Positions 46,627 to 55,586 of a stretch of DNA of 64,000 nucleotides are shown here, piece by piece. The notes below the pieces were generated by a model. That model did no database searches and was not told where the DNA came from. It worked only from the letters and a program-made list of their open reading frames with translations. Origin of the DNA: Sediminibacillus terrae (GTDB lineage Bacteria; Bacillota; Bacilli; Bacillales; Amphibacillaceae); the NCBI RefSeq assembly GCF_009602435.1, contig NZ_VZDQ01000027.1, forward strand, positions 1 through 64,000, read 5' to 3'. The position numbers and the translations under genes are program-made. Position 1 is the stretch's first letter; each line of letters starts with the position of its first letter.

Positions 46627-46646
46627 TATACTATATTAATAGTATA
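46627..46646. promoter_or_regulatory. palindrome in the regulator-MFS promoter
   Basis: TATACTA and TAGTATA surround TATTAA as a perfect inverted repeat, 31 bases before the regulator start. Read leftwards, a TTGAAT or TTATTG (-35) lies 17-18 bp from TAGTAT/TATAGT within it, so it overlaps the probable -10 and could be the autoregulatory operator. Confidence 0.6.
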
Positions 46647-46739
46647 AACAATTCAATAATTTTAGAATATGTTTTTCGTTTTTTTCGAAGGGAAATTGGG
46701 AAGAAGATAGTTTAAATCGTAAGGAAAGCAGGTGAAACC

Positions 46740-48284
46740 ATGCATGGATGGGAGGGAAGGCACGACCCTTGTCAAAATGAGCAGTTAATCAGCAAATACC
46801 TTCCAGGTAACATTCATCCGGCACAAACGGCCTCTACAATTAAGCGGCAATATTGGCAAATCCAGTCCCGCTCCCAGCTGTCTAGTTGCGAACCACAAAG
46901 CAACCAATCATTGGGCCAATGGTTGATTGCAGGCTTGAAAAGAATCGTTTCGCAAAAGGCAATCCCCGGGCGAACGAACCAGGAACCAGTGTTTGAAAAC
47001 AAACATTCTGTCTATCCCAATTGGAAAATAACACTGGATGCACAGCATGACGTGCTTTTAAGACGTATAGAGCGTGAGGTTGACGTGACAGCCTACGGGG
47101 CAGTTGGAGACGGGATGACGGATTGTACAAAGGCATTTCAAAGAGCAATCGGAAATGGCAGCGTGAAGGTGAATGTGCCTGCTGGTTGTTATGTGGTGAA
47201 AGGAATCAAACTTCCTTCTTATACCTTTCTTCAGGGAGCGGGAAAGGGAAAAACGATCCTCAAGCTGGCAGACTCAGCGCCGAAATGTACAAGGCTGCTC
47301 ACCAATGCCAATCATTTTCTCGGCAACAGTCATTTGTATGTGGAAGGGCTGACACTTGATTGGAATGTCGAAAGGCTGAAGGGAGACGAGAAGACAAGCT
47401 TTGGAAACAATTTTTCCAGTTGTTTGACTTATGCCCATGTGTTATACGGCTGGGTAAGACAAGTGGAGGCAATCAATCCTGGGCTTCATGGCTTCGATAT
47501 TTCTTCTGTCTATTACAACTATGCAGGAGACGGGTTCCGCGGAAGAGGGGAAAGCAGTTATATCTGGCTGGATCAATTGACCGGCCGCGGATTTGGAGAT
47601 GATGGAATTACCACCCATCACAGCAGGAAGATTCTCATCTCCAACTCTCATATGTACGATCCGGGCGGACGTTCTCATCGACCGGGATATTCCAATTCGA
47701 ATGGATTCGAAGTGGATGATGGTTCCCAACATGTTTGGCTCGTGAACAATTCATCGGCAAGGTGTTTCGGCGGCGTGGAAGTGAAGGCGCATGCCAATTC
47801 TTCTGCGGCCATGCATATCATTATTGCGGGACATTTATCCATTCATGATAACCGCTCCTATAATTTTCGACACATCGGCCACCATCACCGTGAAGAGCCA
47901 CATTCCAAGACGGCGGAGGGAATACTGGCTGTAAACCTGGTTTCAGTTCGTCCTGTTTATTCCAAACTGTATCGTAATTCTTCGCCGCGTGCCCTGGTGG
48001 TTTCCGGCTACCGTAACGTCGGGATAGACAACTTGATGGCAATAGGAGACCCGGATTATGCTTATCAAAGCAATCCGGTCATCGCTGTACAGTACCGGGC
48101 AGACAACGTTTGGCTGAACAATATTTATGTAAAAGACTTTGTGAAGGCTGGTGCAGACGTGCAGTTGTTCGGCGGCAGCAACCATGCTGGAAAAGTCGTG
48201 CTGGGAAGGGTGGAAAGCGAAAATTCAGCCCGGAAAAGGGTGAAAGTCGGAAAAGAAGTACAGCTTATGTCTTTTAAACAATAG
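46740..48284 (+). CDS. Right-handed beta-helix protein (pectate lyase superfamily)
   Basis: A 514-residue protein. Residues about 113-145 match the pectate-lyase-superfamily start (VDVTAYGAVGDGMTDCTKAF), followed by beta-helix coils to about 500. There is no signal peptide or membrane helix: the first 110 residues are polar, so it should stay in the cytosol or be exported by another route. Similar folds occur in polysaccharide lyases, epimerases and phage tail spikes; I see no assignable catalytic motif. The ATG at 46740 follows GGAAAGCAGG. Monocistronic. Confidence 0.8.
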   Translation: MHGWEGRHDPCQNEQLISKYLPGNIHPAQTASTIKRQYWQIQSRSQLSSCEPQSNQSLGQWLIAGLKRIVSQKAIPGRTNQEPVFENKHSVYPNWKITLDAQHDVLLRRIEREVDVTAYGAVGDGMTDCTKAFQRAIGNGSVKVNVPAGCYVVKGIKLPSYTFLQGAGKGKTILKLADSAPKCTRLLTNANHFLGNSHLYVEGLTLDWNVERLKGDEKTSFGNNFSSCLTYAHVLYGWVRQVEAINPGLHGFDISSVYYNYAGDGFRGRGESSYIWLDQLTGRGFGDDGITTHHSRKILISNSHMYDPGGRSHRPGYSNSNGFEVDDGSQHVWLVNNSSARCFGGVEVKAHANSSAAMHIIIAGHLSIHDNRSYNFRHIGHHHREEPHSKTAEGILAVNLVSVRPVYSKLYRNSSPRALVVSGYRNVGIDNLMAIGDPDYAYQSNPVIAVQYRADNVWLNNIYVKDFVKAGADVQLFGGSNHAGKVVLGRVESENSARKRVKVGKEVQLMSFKQ

Positions 48285-48327
48285 AAATGGAAAGAAAGAG
48301 CTTGGGACAAAAGCATAGCGACCAACA

Positions 48328-48361
48328 TAAAAACCGAACGAAGATTCGTTCGGTTTTTGTC
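48328..48361 (+). terminator. terminator, ACCGAACG family member 4
   Basis: A 14-bp perfect stem AAAAACCGAACGAA/TTCGTTCGGTTTTT; GCTTGGGACAAAAGC lies 20 bases before it. Confidence 0.92.
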
Positions 48362-48398
48362 AAAAAAGCAAACCATTCTTATCTTCCTCTTATGAATC

Positions 48399-48500
48399 GT
48401 GTTCCACTCCGGCAAGGTACTTCGCTTTCCGCGGGCACGGCTTCAGCTAACTTGGTAAAGAAAACCGCTTTACCAAGTGGATCTTCAGCTCGCGCCCTGC
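48399..48500 (-). repeat. dispersed intergenic repeat, copy C
   Basis: Contains TTCCACTCCGGCAAGG, CTTCGCTTTCCGCGGGCACG, GCTTCAGCTAA, then a hairpin CCACTTGGTAAAG-like pair and GGATCTTCAGCTCGCGCCC. It matches copies A and B near 41 kb. The rest of the gap to mnmH shows no gene. Confidence 0.65.
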
Positions 48501-48752
48501 AATTTCTGAAGAATAACAAACCTCCCCCGCTAATTTTTCGTCTTCGTCCTAACACCGATAAAAGAATACGGTTCTATTCATTTTGTCCTGATAGGCAGAA
48601 ATCAGACCACGAAAACGTAGCGTAGTATCTTGTCGTAACGATACGAAACTCGTATCAAACAACAGGAAAAAAGAAGTTTTTCGAATTCACAAGCAAAAAC
48701 CAATTCGCTCTGTTTTTACTTTGGTGGCCATGTTTTTATCCCGGCCTCTTTC

Positions 48753-49799
48753 TCAGTGCTGGTACACTTCCTTCCTGGCCAAGAATTCCTTGACCAGAGG
48801 AACCGCTTCTTCCGTGCTTGACGCATGTATTGTATGACTGTCGTGTTTGTTGGCTGAATAACTATAAAGCGGATCATAATAATATTCCAGCAGCAGTCTG
48901 GTGGCTTGACCGTAGTCCGTGTTTTCCAAGCTGGTCTCGATTTCGGCTGCGACCGGTGTATGAATTCGACGTTTGATCCGTTTAAATGCTTCGAGGGCTT
49001 CCTCGTGATGGTCCCAGGGTTGATAATCATCCAGAATGTTTCTCACCCGCTCCTCGATAGGGATGTCGATGAACAAGTGTGTTCCGTGCTCTTTCTTTTC
49101 CACCATGAAATCAGGCAATACTGCTTTTCCTATACGCTTGCTTTCAGCCTCCATGACAACATAGGGGGCTTGCTGCACCTTCAATAGCTGATGAAGCAGA
49201 AGGGATTCGAATTTTTTTTGTTTATTTGGTTCTAAACCGATCTGTCCGAAAATCGAACCACGATGATTGGCCATTTTTTCAAAATCGAGAATGGCGTAAC
49301 CGTCCTCTTCCAGTTGTTCCAGAATCATCGTTTTTCCTGCCCCTGTGTAGCCATTGAGCACGATAGCTTGAGGAGTAAACGTAAACGACTCCAATGTTTT
49401 GACTACCCATTGACGGTAGGAACGGATTCCTCCCTGAAGGCGGTTCACTTTGATCCCCATTAAATCCACCATCGTCGCAGCGGTCTTACTGCGCATACCG
49501 CCCCGCCAGCAGAATACTGTTTTATCTGTGTTTATTGCTTGAAACGCCTTTATGAACTCTGGAAGCTTGGCCGAAACAATCTCTACACCACGCTGTTTAG
49601 CAGCCTCCTGGCTTTCCTGCTTGTACAATGTCCCGATCTCCGCTCGCTCGTCGTCGTCGAACAGGGGAATGTTGATACTCCCTGGAATCGTCGCTTCGGC
49701 AAATTCAGACGGGGAGCGTACATCGATTAACGTATGTTCCTCTGTCTTATGCAAATTGGCGATTTCTTTCCAACTGATATCTTGAAACAATTCCTTCAC
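48753..49799 (-). CDS. mnmH: tRNA 2-selenouridine/geranyl-2-thiouridine synthase
   Basis: A 348-residue two-domain enzyme: a rhodanese domain with Cys97 in FCWRGGMRS, the same position as the essential cysteine of E. coli SelU/YbbB, and a P-loop domain with GYTGAGKT. It replaces sulfur with selenium, or geranylates it, at the wobble uridine of tRNAs for Lys, Glu and Gln. No selD is in the window. The GTG at 49799 is only one base after GAGAGG; a TTG three codons on is better spaced, and an in-frame stop lies just upstream. Confidence 0.93.
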   Translation of the reverse strand: MKELFQDISWKEIANLHKTEEHTLIDVRSPSEFAEATIPGSINIPLFDDDERAEIGTLYKQESQEAAKQRGVEIVSAKLPEFIKAFQAINTDKTVFCWRGGMRSKTAATMVDLMGIKVNRLQGGIRSYRQWVVKTLESFTFTPQAIVLNGYTGAGKTMILEQLEEDGYAILDFEKMANHRGSIFGQIGLEPNKQKKFESLLLHQLLKVQQAPYVVMEAESKRIGKAVLPDFMVEKKEHGTHLFIDIPIEERVRNILDDYQPWDHHEEALEAFKRIKRRIHTPVAAEIETSLENTDYGQATRLLLEYYYDPLYSYSANKHDSHTIHASSTEEAVPLVKEFLARKEVYQH

Positions 49800-49996
49800 G
49801 CCTCTCTATGATGAACTGGCAAAAAGTCTATTTGATCGAGTTCTCCCTCTATTTTAATGAAAATCAACGGGTTTGTAAAAATTCGGCACTTTTTGCGGTC
49901 CATAATACAGAGGGTATATGGAAAAAACAGTATAAAGGAACTGGAATGAAGCACTAAATTATGCATAAATATGGAAATAAAAAAGGTTGGGGAAAA

Positions 49997-51481
49997 ATGA
50001 GACAGTTGAGAGAGAACGAATTGTTCAATGACATGGATATGGCGGAACAATACTTACCGATTGTGAAGACGGGATTGAATCCAACGAGCGCTCCAAAAAA
50101 TATCATCATCATCGGAGCGGGAATGACCGGCCTGGTGGCAGGTTCACTGCTCAAAGAGGCCGGGCACTCGGTAACCATTATCGAGGGAAATGACCGCGTG
50201 GGAGGAAGGGTTTATACCGTAAGAGAACCATTTGTCGGAGAGGATTATATCGATGTCGGGGCGATGCGGATTCCTGCCGACCACCGCCTGACGATGGGAT
50301 ACATAGAAAAATTCAAGCTACCGGTAAATCCGTTCATCAATAATTCTCCAGACGACCTCTTGCATACCAATCATGTTACTTTGACTCGTCAGCAGTACGA
50401 AAAAAAACCGGATCTATTCGACTACCCGCTTCCGCCTCATGAACAAGGAAAAACGGCGACCGAGCTTTTTCAGAAAGCGGTCGATCCATTTCTGTCGCTT
50501 TATGAGCAATCGACCCCGGAACAAAAACGGGAGTTGATTGCCTATTATGATCGTTATAGCATGGAAAATTTTTTGCGGCATAACCCGATTGGACTGCAGC
50601 TTTCTTCGCAGGCTGTACGGAAAATAAAAGTACTGCTTGGAATCGAAGGCTTTCCTGAGCTTTCATTTCTCAATATCCTTTCTGATATTGTCGGAACGGT
50701 TTTTAACGGGAAAAAGAAATTTTACGAAATCACCGGTGGGAATGATCGGCTTCCAACTTCATTTCTTCCGCTTTTATCAGATGATATTCATTTAGGTGTG
50801 ACAGCAAATCGCATTATACAGCGGTCCGACGGTGTGACAGTCCACTGTCAGAATGGGCAAGCGGGTAACTTCGAGTGGTATGAGGGGGACTTGCTGCTTA
50901 CCACCATCCCTTTTCCAGTTTTTCAATTTATCGAAGTGCTGCCGCATCATACAATACGTTTTATGAAGCGAAAGGCTATCCATGAAATGCATCATGTGGC
51001 TTCCACGAAAATCGCCATGCAGTTCAAAAACAAGTTTTGGGAGGAACAGGGGCTGCTCGGTTCCAATATTATCAGTGATTTAACGACCAGATTTACTTAT
51101 ACGCCGAGCCATGGAATAGGCACCCCGGGGCCGGGGATTCTACTCGTCAGTTACAGCTGGGGAGAAAACGCCACCCCTTGGGATGCTTTGCCGGAACGGG
51201 AAAAAGTCAAGCAGGCATTGCAAGGCCTTGCTAAATTTTTTGGCAATCAGGTGTATGAACAATTTCTGACAAGTTTTGCATTCAGTTGGAACTTGAACCC
51301 TTTCTCGGCGGGTTGCTTTACCTTGTTCAAGCCAAATCAAATAACGGAGTTTTCACAAGTGATCAAGGAACCGGAAGGCAGGATCCATTTTGCTGGAGAG
51401 CAGACCTCTTCCCATCATGGATGGATAGAGGGGGCGATAGAATCCGGAATCCGGGCAGCACTGGAAATGAACCGGCGTTAA
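49997..51481 (+). CDS. Flavin-containing amine oxidase
   Basis: A 494-residue flavoprotein with the FAD-binding IIGAGMTGLVAG and the following GNDRVGGRVYT (GG doublet), ending in RIHFAGEQTS and WIEGAIESGIRAA, the amine-oxidase signature. It probably oxidises an L-amino acid or amine with release of peroxide. The ATG at 49997 is chosen with AAAGGTTGGGG upstream; the frame is open to 49961 without a site. No signal peptide. Confidence 0.9.
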   Translation: MRQLRENELFNDMDMAEQYLPIVKTGLNPTSAPKNIIIIGAGMTGLVAGSLLKEAGHSVTIIEGNDRVGGRVYTVREPFVGEDYIDVGAMRIPADHRLTMGYIEKFKLPVNPFINNSPDDLLHTNHVTLTRQQYEKKPDLFDYPLPPHEQGKTATELFQKAVDPFLSLYEQSTPEQKRELIAYYDRYSMENFLRHNPIGLQLSSQAVRKIKVLLGIEGFPELSFLNILSDIVGTVFNGKKKFYEITGGNDRLPTSFLPLLSDDIHLGVTANRIIQRSDGVTVHCQNGQAGNFEWYEGDLLLTTIPFPVFQFIEVLPHHTIRFMKRKAIHEMHHVASTKIAMQFKNKFWEEQGLLGSNIISDLTTRFTYTPSHGIGTPGPGILLVSYSWGENATPWDALPEREKVKQALQGLAKFFGNQVYEQFLTSFAFSWNLNPFSAGCFTLFKPNQITEFSQVIKEPEGRIHFAGEQTSSHHGWIEGAIESGIRAALEMNRR

Positions 51482-51573
51482 AAGAGAACAATAAACTGAC
51501 TGAAGGTGCAGTTCAGCCCCCTCAAGCCCCAAAATCAATGTTCTGTTTGCGCCCTTGCTGGTTCACTTCTTTT

Positions 51574-52260
51574 TTATGTTTGTTGTAGTAGAGAGATGAC
51601 GTGTTTGGCGACACCTTTAGTGGAAGCGGGATTTTGCCCCGTGACAACTCGCCCGTCTTTTCTTACACAAGATTTGAACGGCAAGGCTGCCTGTTCATAG
51701 TCGGCCCCGTGGGTCTTCAATTTTTCCTCTAAAGAGAAAGGCAGATACTTGTAAAGCATCATTGCTTTTTCCTCCCGGTCGGAATACCCGGTTACTGTTT
51801 TTCCAGCAAGGAGATACTCGCCATTCGTCAGTTGAAGGTCATAGAGTGCACTTGGTCCATGGCAGACTGCCGCCACAATCCCTCCATTTTCATAGATTGC
51901 CCGGGTAATGTCTTGCAGTTCCTGGTTTTTCGGGAAATCCCACATGGTCCCGTGTCCGCCGGCAAAATAAATCGCTTCATATTCAGCCGGGTTTATTTGT
52001 CCTGGTGAGTAGGATTGCTTCAACCATTCCATGAAAGTTTGATCGTTATAATAATTGCGGAGCTGTTTGCTGACTAGCAGCTCCGTTAAACTGCGGGGAT
52101 CTATCGGAACTTCGCCGCCGGAAGGGCTGACAATATCGACTGTGAATGTATGTTTAACCCGATGATAAAATTTAGTGAACTCGCTTAGCCATAGTCCGGT
52201 TTCTCTCGAGGGGTCACCTAGAGCCTTATGATTGGTGACGACCATTAAAATTTTCTTCAT
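51574..52260 (-). CDS. DJ-1/PfpI-family protein (Hsp31-like)
   Basis: A 228-residue class I amidotransferase-like protein. The nucleophile elbow AAVCHGPSAL carries the active cysteine, with FAGGHGTMWDFP upstream supplying the Glu/Gly loop. Relatives act as glyoxalase III or chaperones. The ATG at 52260 has GGAGGAGGAT 7 bases upstream; a frame open to 52311 lacks a site. Confidence 0.9.
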   Translation of the reverse strand: MKKILMVVTNHKALGDPSRETGLWLSEFTKFYHRVKHTFTVDIVSPSGGEVPIDPRSLTELLVSKQLRNYYNDQTFMEWLKQSYSPGQINPAEYEAIYFAGGHGTMWDFPKNQELQDITRAIYENGGIVAAVCHGPSALYDLQLTNGEYLLAGKTVTGYSDREEKAMMLYKYLPFSLEEKLKTHGADYEQAALPFKSCVRKDGRVVTGQNPASTKGVAKHVISLLQQT

Positions 52261-52412
52261 GTTAATCCTCCTCCGCCTTATGGGTCTACAGACAACTATA
52301 TTATTCCACATACACCGTTGCCTTAATCGGAATTCCTGAATCCATGGCGCCTGTGCAGTACGATTCTTTCCCGAAAGTAAAAAGGGATCGACAAATTGTT
52401 ACGTTCCATCCC

Positions 52413-52454
52413 TTGATTTATTGGCAAAATGCTTTATAATGATAATGATTCTCA
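52413..52454 (+). promoter_or_regulatory. Fur-controlled promoter
   Basis: TTGATT (52413-52418) and TATAAT (52435-52440) have a 16-bp spacer. TGATAATGATTCTCA (52440-52454) matches the 7-1-7 Fur box (TGATAATNATTATCA) with one mismatch and covers the start region, so iron-Fur should repress the flavoprotein gene at 52582. The rest of the gap 52261-52581 shows nothing else. Confidence 0.85.
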
Positions 52455-52581
52455 ATTAAATGATTGTCTTTGAAAGCGTTTGTTTTACATAGTGGTTGAA
52501 CGGGAAATAGCCGCAACACATTTACAGGAATAAAGGTAAGTAACACGGGTATGGAGCAGATTCGATAAAGGAGTTTTTTCG

Positions 52582-53589
52582 ATGGCAAGTGACAGTGAAT
52601 TGTATGATGTAACGATTGTCGGGGGAGGCCCGACGGGATTGTTCGCTGCATTTTATAGTGGGATGCGACAGATGAAAACGAAGGTGATAGAGTCCGGCCG
52701 GCATCTTGGCGGGAAGGTTGCCCAGTTTTACCCGGAAAAGTACATCTATGATGTAGGAGGAATTCCGCGTATATCCGGTGAAGACCTGGTGCGACAAATG
52801 AAAGAACAAGCAGGGCTTCATGACCCCGAGATGGTTTATAATCAGTATGTTACAGCTATTGATAAACAGGAGGATGGGACTTTCATTTTAAGCACCGAAT
52901 CCGGAGAAGCTCATTATTCGAAAACGGTAATCCTTGCGACCGGATTTGGCATCTATGATCCTGTTCGTCTAACAGCAGGAAACGCATCGAAATATGAAGG
53001 CGTCCAGCTGCATTACTCGTTGAATAATAGGGAACAACTCAGCGGAAAAAATGTCCTGATTGTTTCGAAAAACAGAGTCGGCATTGACTGGGCGCTCGCC
53101 TTGGAGGGACAGGCGGAAAAAGTGATCCTTGTAAATGAATCAGATGAATTCCAGCATGTCGGACAGGGTGATGAAGAACGGCTGGCCCAGTCTACGGTAG
53201 AAGTCAGACTGCACCATGAGGTACTCGAACTGATGGAACAAGATGGCTGTCTTCGCAAAGCAAAGCTGGTCAACAAGGAATCAGAAGAAGAAACTCTGGA
53301 GACTATTGACCAGGTTCTCGTTTATCAGGGAATTGAGTTTAAAGCCGCCCCGTTTAAACAGTGGAATCTGGCTGTTGAAAAAAGTAAAATCACTGTAGAT
53401 GCCGGCATGGCAGCAAATGTAGCAGGGATATTCGCCGCTGGAGATGCCGTACATTATCCGAGAAAGTCGATGCTGATCGCATCCGGCTATACAGAAGCAT
53501 GCACGGCGGTGAATAGTGCCAAGTTTCATATTGATCCCAAAGCAAGTGCGCAGGTTTACAGTACAGTAGAATACAAATACAGGGAATGA
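52582..53589 (+). CDS. Ferredoxin-NADP reductase-like flavoprotein (YcgT type), NADPH motif lost
   Basis: A 335-residue thioredoxin-reductase-like flavoprotein. The FAD site GGGPTG (14-19) and the C-terminal AGDAVHYP are intact. The NADPH motif is not: where relatives have GGGDSAVDWA, it has SKNRVGIDWA (about 162-171), and the following HRR-type segment reads NESDEFQH. It is under a Fur box like ycgT in B. subtilis, so it belongs to iron limitation, perhaps reducing ferrisiderophores or ferredoxin with another electron donor. The ATG at 52582 follows AAAGGAG. Confidence 0.85.
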   Translation: MASDSELYDVTIVGGGPTGLFAAFYSGMRQMKTKVIESGRHLGGKVAQFYPEKYIYDVGGIPRISGEDLVRQMKEQAGLHDPEMVYNQYVTAIDKQEDGTFILSTESGEAHYSKTVILATGFGIYDPVRLTAGNASKYEGVQLHYSLNNREQLSGKNVLIVSKNRVGIDWALALEGQAEKVILVNESDEFQHVGQGDEERLAQSTVEVRLHHEVLELMEQDGCLRKAKLVNKESEEETLETIDQVLVYQGIEFKAAPFKQWNLAVEKSKITVDAGMAANVAGIFAAGDAVHYPRKSMLIASGYTEACTAVNSAKFHIDPKASAQVYSTVEYKYRE

Positions 53590-53779
53590 TATTCCGGGCT
53601 GTCCCCCTTTGGAGAATCAGTCCTTGGTGTATAGGCAGGATTCACTGTCATGTTTCTTCGTTGCACAAAAAATCTTCACTTTGACCTTGCAGCTGACCCT
53701 GGATAACAAAATTGGATAAAGAAGCGGACGGGATGTATCGTTTGTGAATGAGTGATCATACTAAAGGGATACTTTATAC
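53590..53779. other. non-coding region after the flavoprotein gene
   Basis: No gene or clear signal is visible before the terminator hairpin at 53780; together with the hairpin it fills the gap to the convergent cwlK-like gene at 53970. Confidence 0.5.
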
Positions 53780-53841
53780 AAAGCAAAAAACCGAACGAAT
53801 TCGAATGCTTAGCAATCGAATATTGTTCGGTTTTGGCTTTG
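53780..53841. terminator. terminator, ACCGAACG family member 5
   Basis: The stem AAAACCGAAC/GTTCGGTTTT with inner TTCGA/TCGAA lies between convergent genes. On the minus strand GCTGGGACAAAGCC precedes it, as in member 4, so the element is oriented leftwards. Confidence 0.88.
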
Positions 53842-53969
53842 TCCCAGCTGCTTTTTCAAAGACAGAAAAGTAACAATACCGACTGATTGTCAAAAGAATC
53901 CCTTTGTTTTTCTTGTTCGGAAGAAAAAGTTGCGTATTATTGAAGAATCAGTCGTTGAATAAATCGTGG

Positions 53970-54539
53970 CTAATCAGAAGCAGGATCATCCGGACGTTTG
54001 CCTCGCTTCAATTCATAGATGCTCAGTCCGAAGTCCATCTGCAAGTGGGGATAATCCTTGAATCGCGTCCAATCGCCACCCCATTCGAAACCCAGCTTCT
54101 TGGCGATTTCGACGACTTCCATCCAATCTGATTCCCCGTTGTCGTTTCCGTCATAGTTCATGTCCCAAATAGCCCTGCCATTTTCGTTTTGCAGGGCGAA
54201 ATCAATGGCCAGTCCGTAGTTGTGATAGGATTCTCCTCCTTCAGCATAGGTGACAATGTCCCCCTCTTCTGAACGGCCTTGCTGGTATAATTCATCCTGT
54301 CGTTCTGCAGTGCGGAAGCCCTCGGTAATGATGATGGAGATCCCTTGGTCCTCCGCCTTTTCAACTAATTGGTCTTTTTTCTCTTCAACAATGGGATGCA
54401 GCTCTTCAGGCAACTCGCCATTTTCTACAAGGTCTTCATCCTGGGGCTCAAACTCCAGATTTTGATTTTCTATATAAAATAGTATAAACAGGACGCAAGC
54501 CGTCAGTATGATCAACCATACTAATATATTGACTTTCAC
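53970..54539 (-). CDS. CwlK-like M15 peptidoglycan peptidase
   Basis: A 189-residue protein with one N-terminal membrane helix (about 5-22), an acidic linker, and an M15/VanY-type domain with zinc-site motifs SYHNYGLAIDF (His and Asp) and YPHLQM (His). CwlK cleaves the L-Ala-D-Glu bond of peptidoglycan; this is the nearest relative I recognise. It acts outside the membrane. The GTG at 54539 is preceded by GGGAATAGGATAG. Confidence 0.87.
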   Translation of the reverse strand: MKVNILVWLIILTACVLFILFYIENQNLEFEPQDEDLVENGELPEELHPIVEEKKDQLVEKAEDQGISIIITEGFRTAERQDELYQQGRSEEGDIVTYAEGGESYHNYGLAIDFALQNENGRAIWDMNYDGNDNGESDWMEVVEIAKKLGFEWGGDWTRFKDYPHLQMDFGLSIYELKRGKRPDDPASD

Positions 54540-54713
54540 CTATCCTATTCCCTTCGTTGTCTAAAATTGTCTTTTCTCTGCTCAGGTGTACATAGGAAAG
54601 ACTACCATAATTCGAATAAAGCCGACAACCATTGCACTTGCTGAACAAATTGTTTCCTTCGCTCGCTTCCCGGGTACTTATACCATAGTGATAAACGAGA
54701 AGGAGGATTTTGC

Positions 54714-55490
54714 ATGTATCCGGATCTGTCGGGGAAAACAGCCATCGTTACAGGATCATCAAAGGGAATCGGTCAAGGGATCGCTGTGCGGTTTGGAAGG
54801 GAAAAGATGAACGTCATTGTCGATTACCACACCGATCCAAGTGGTGCAGAAGAAACGGTGCGTTTGATTAAGGAACAAGGCGGCGAGGCCTTGGCAGTGG
54901 AAGCCGATGTCTCCCGGGAAGAAGGGATGCGTCAGTTGATCGATGCCGCGATCCAACGCTTCGGGTCTATCCAAGTGATGGTGAATAATGCCGGATTCAG
55001 TAATGGATGTCCTTCGCATGAATTAAGTCTGCAGGATTGGCGACGTGTGCTGGAGGTCAACTTGACCGGGGCTTTTATCGGTTCACGTGAAGCGATCAAG
55101 TACATGCTGGACCATGAAATCAAAGGAAGCATCATTAATATTTCCAGCGTACACCAGCAAATCCCGAAAGTTCATAATGTCCATTACTCTACTACTAAGG
55201 GTGGGCTGAAGATGATGACAGAAACACTTGCCCTGGAATATGCCGGACGCGGTATCCGGGTCAATGCCATAGCACCGGGAACCATAGAAACACCGGCAAA
55301 TCCCGCGGAGGAAAAAGAAGGGGAAAAGAAGGACGCGACTTTGCAAAAAATACCGATGAACAAAATAGGCAAGCCGGATCAGATTGCGGCAGCCGCCGCC
55401 TGGCTTGTTTCTGAAGAAGCTGGATACGTTACCGGGACCACGTTGTTCGTCGATGGAGGCATGACCCTGTATCCTTCACAACTGGAATAG
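54714..55490 (+). CDS. SDR oxidoreductase, glucose 1-dehydrogenase type
   Basis: A 258-residue short-chain dehydrogenase with VTGSSKGIG (13-21), NNAG near 92, INISS and the catalytic Y-STT-K (HYSTTKGG), ending in DGGMTLYP as in Bacillus glucose dehydrogenases. It may oxidise glucose to gluconolactone with NAD(P); other sugars or alcohols are possible. The ATG at 54714 follows AGAAGGAGGA. Monocistronic. Confidence 0.88.
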   Translation: MYPDLSGKTAIVTGSSKGIGQGIAVRFGREKMNVIVDYHTDPSGAEETVRLIKEQGGEALAVEADVSREEGMRQLIDAAIQRFGSIQVMVNNAGFSNGCPSHELSLQDWRRVLEVNLTGAFIGSREAIKYMLDHEIKGSIINISSVHQQIPKVHNVHYSTTKGGLKMMTETLALEYAGRGIRVNAIAPGTIETPANPAEEKEGEKKDATLQKIPMNKIGKPDQIAAAAAWLVSEEAGYVTGTTLFVDGGMTLYPSQLE

Positions 55491-55586
55491 ACGAAGTGCT
55501 AATGTTTTCCAAATCACGAAATGTCGTTTGCCTCTCATCTGAAAAAGGAAAAGAAGACTAGTTGCTGAACAGGAAGGGTGAAATAA

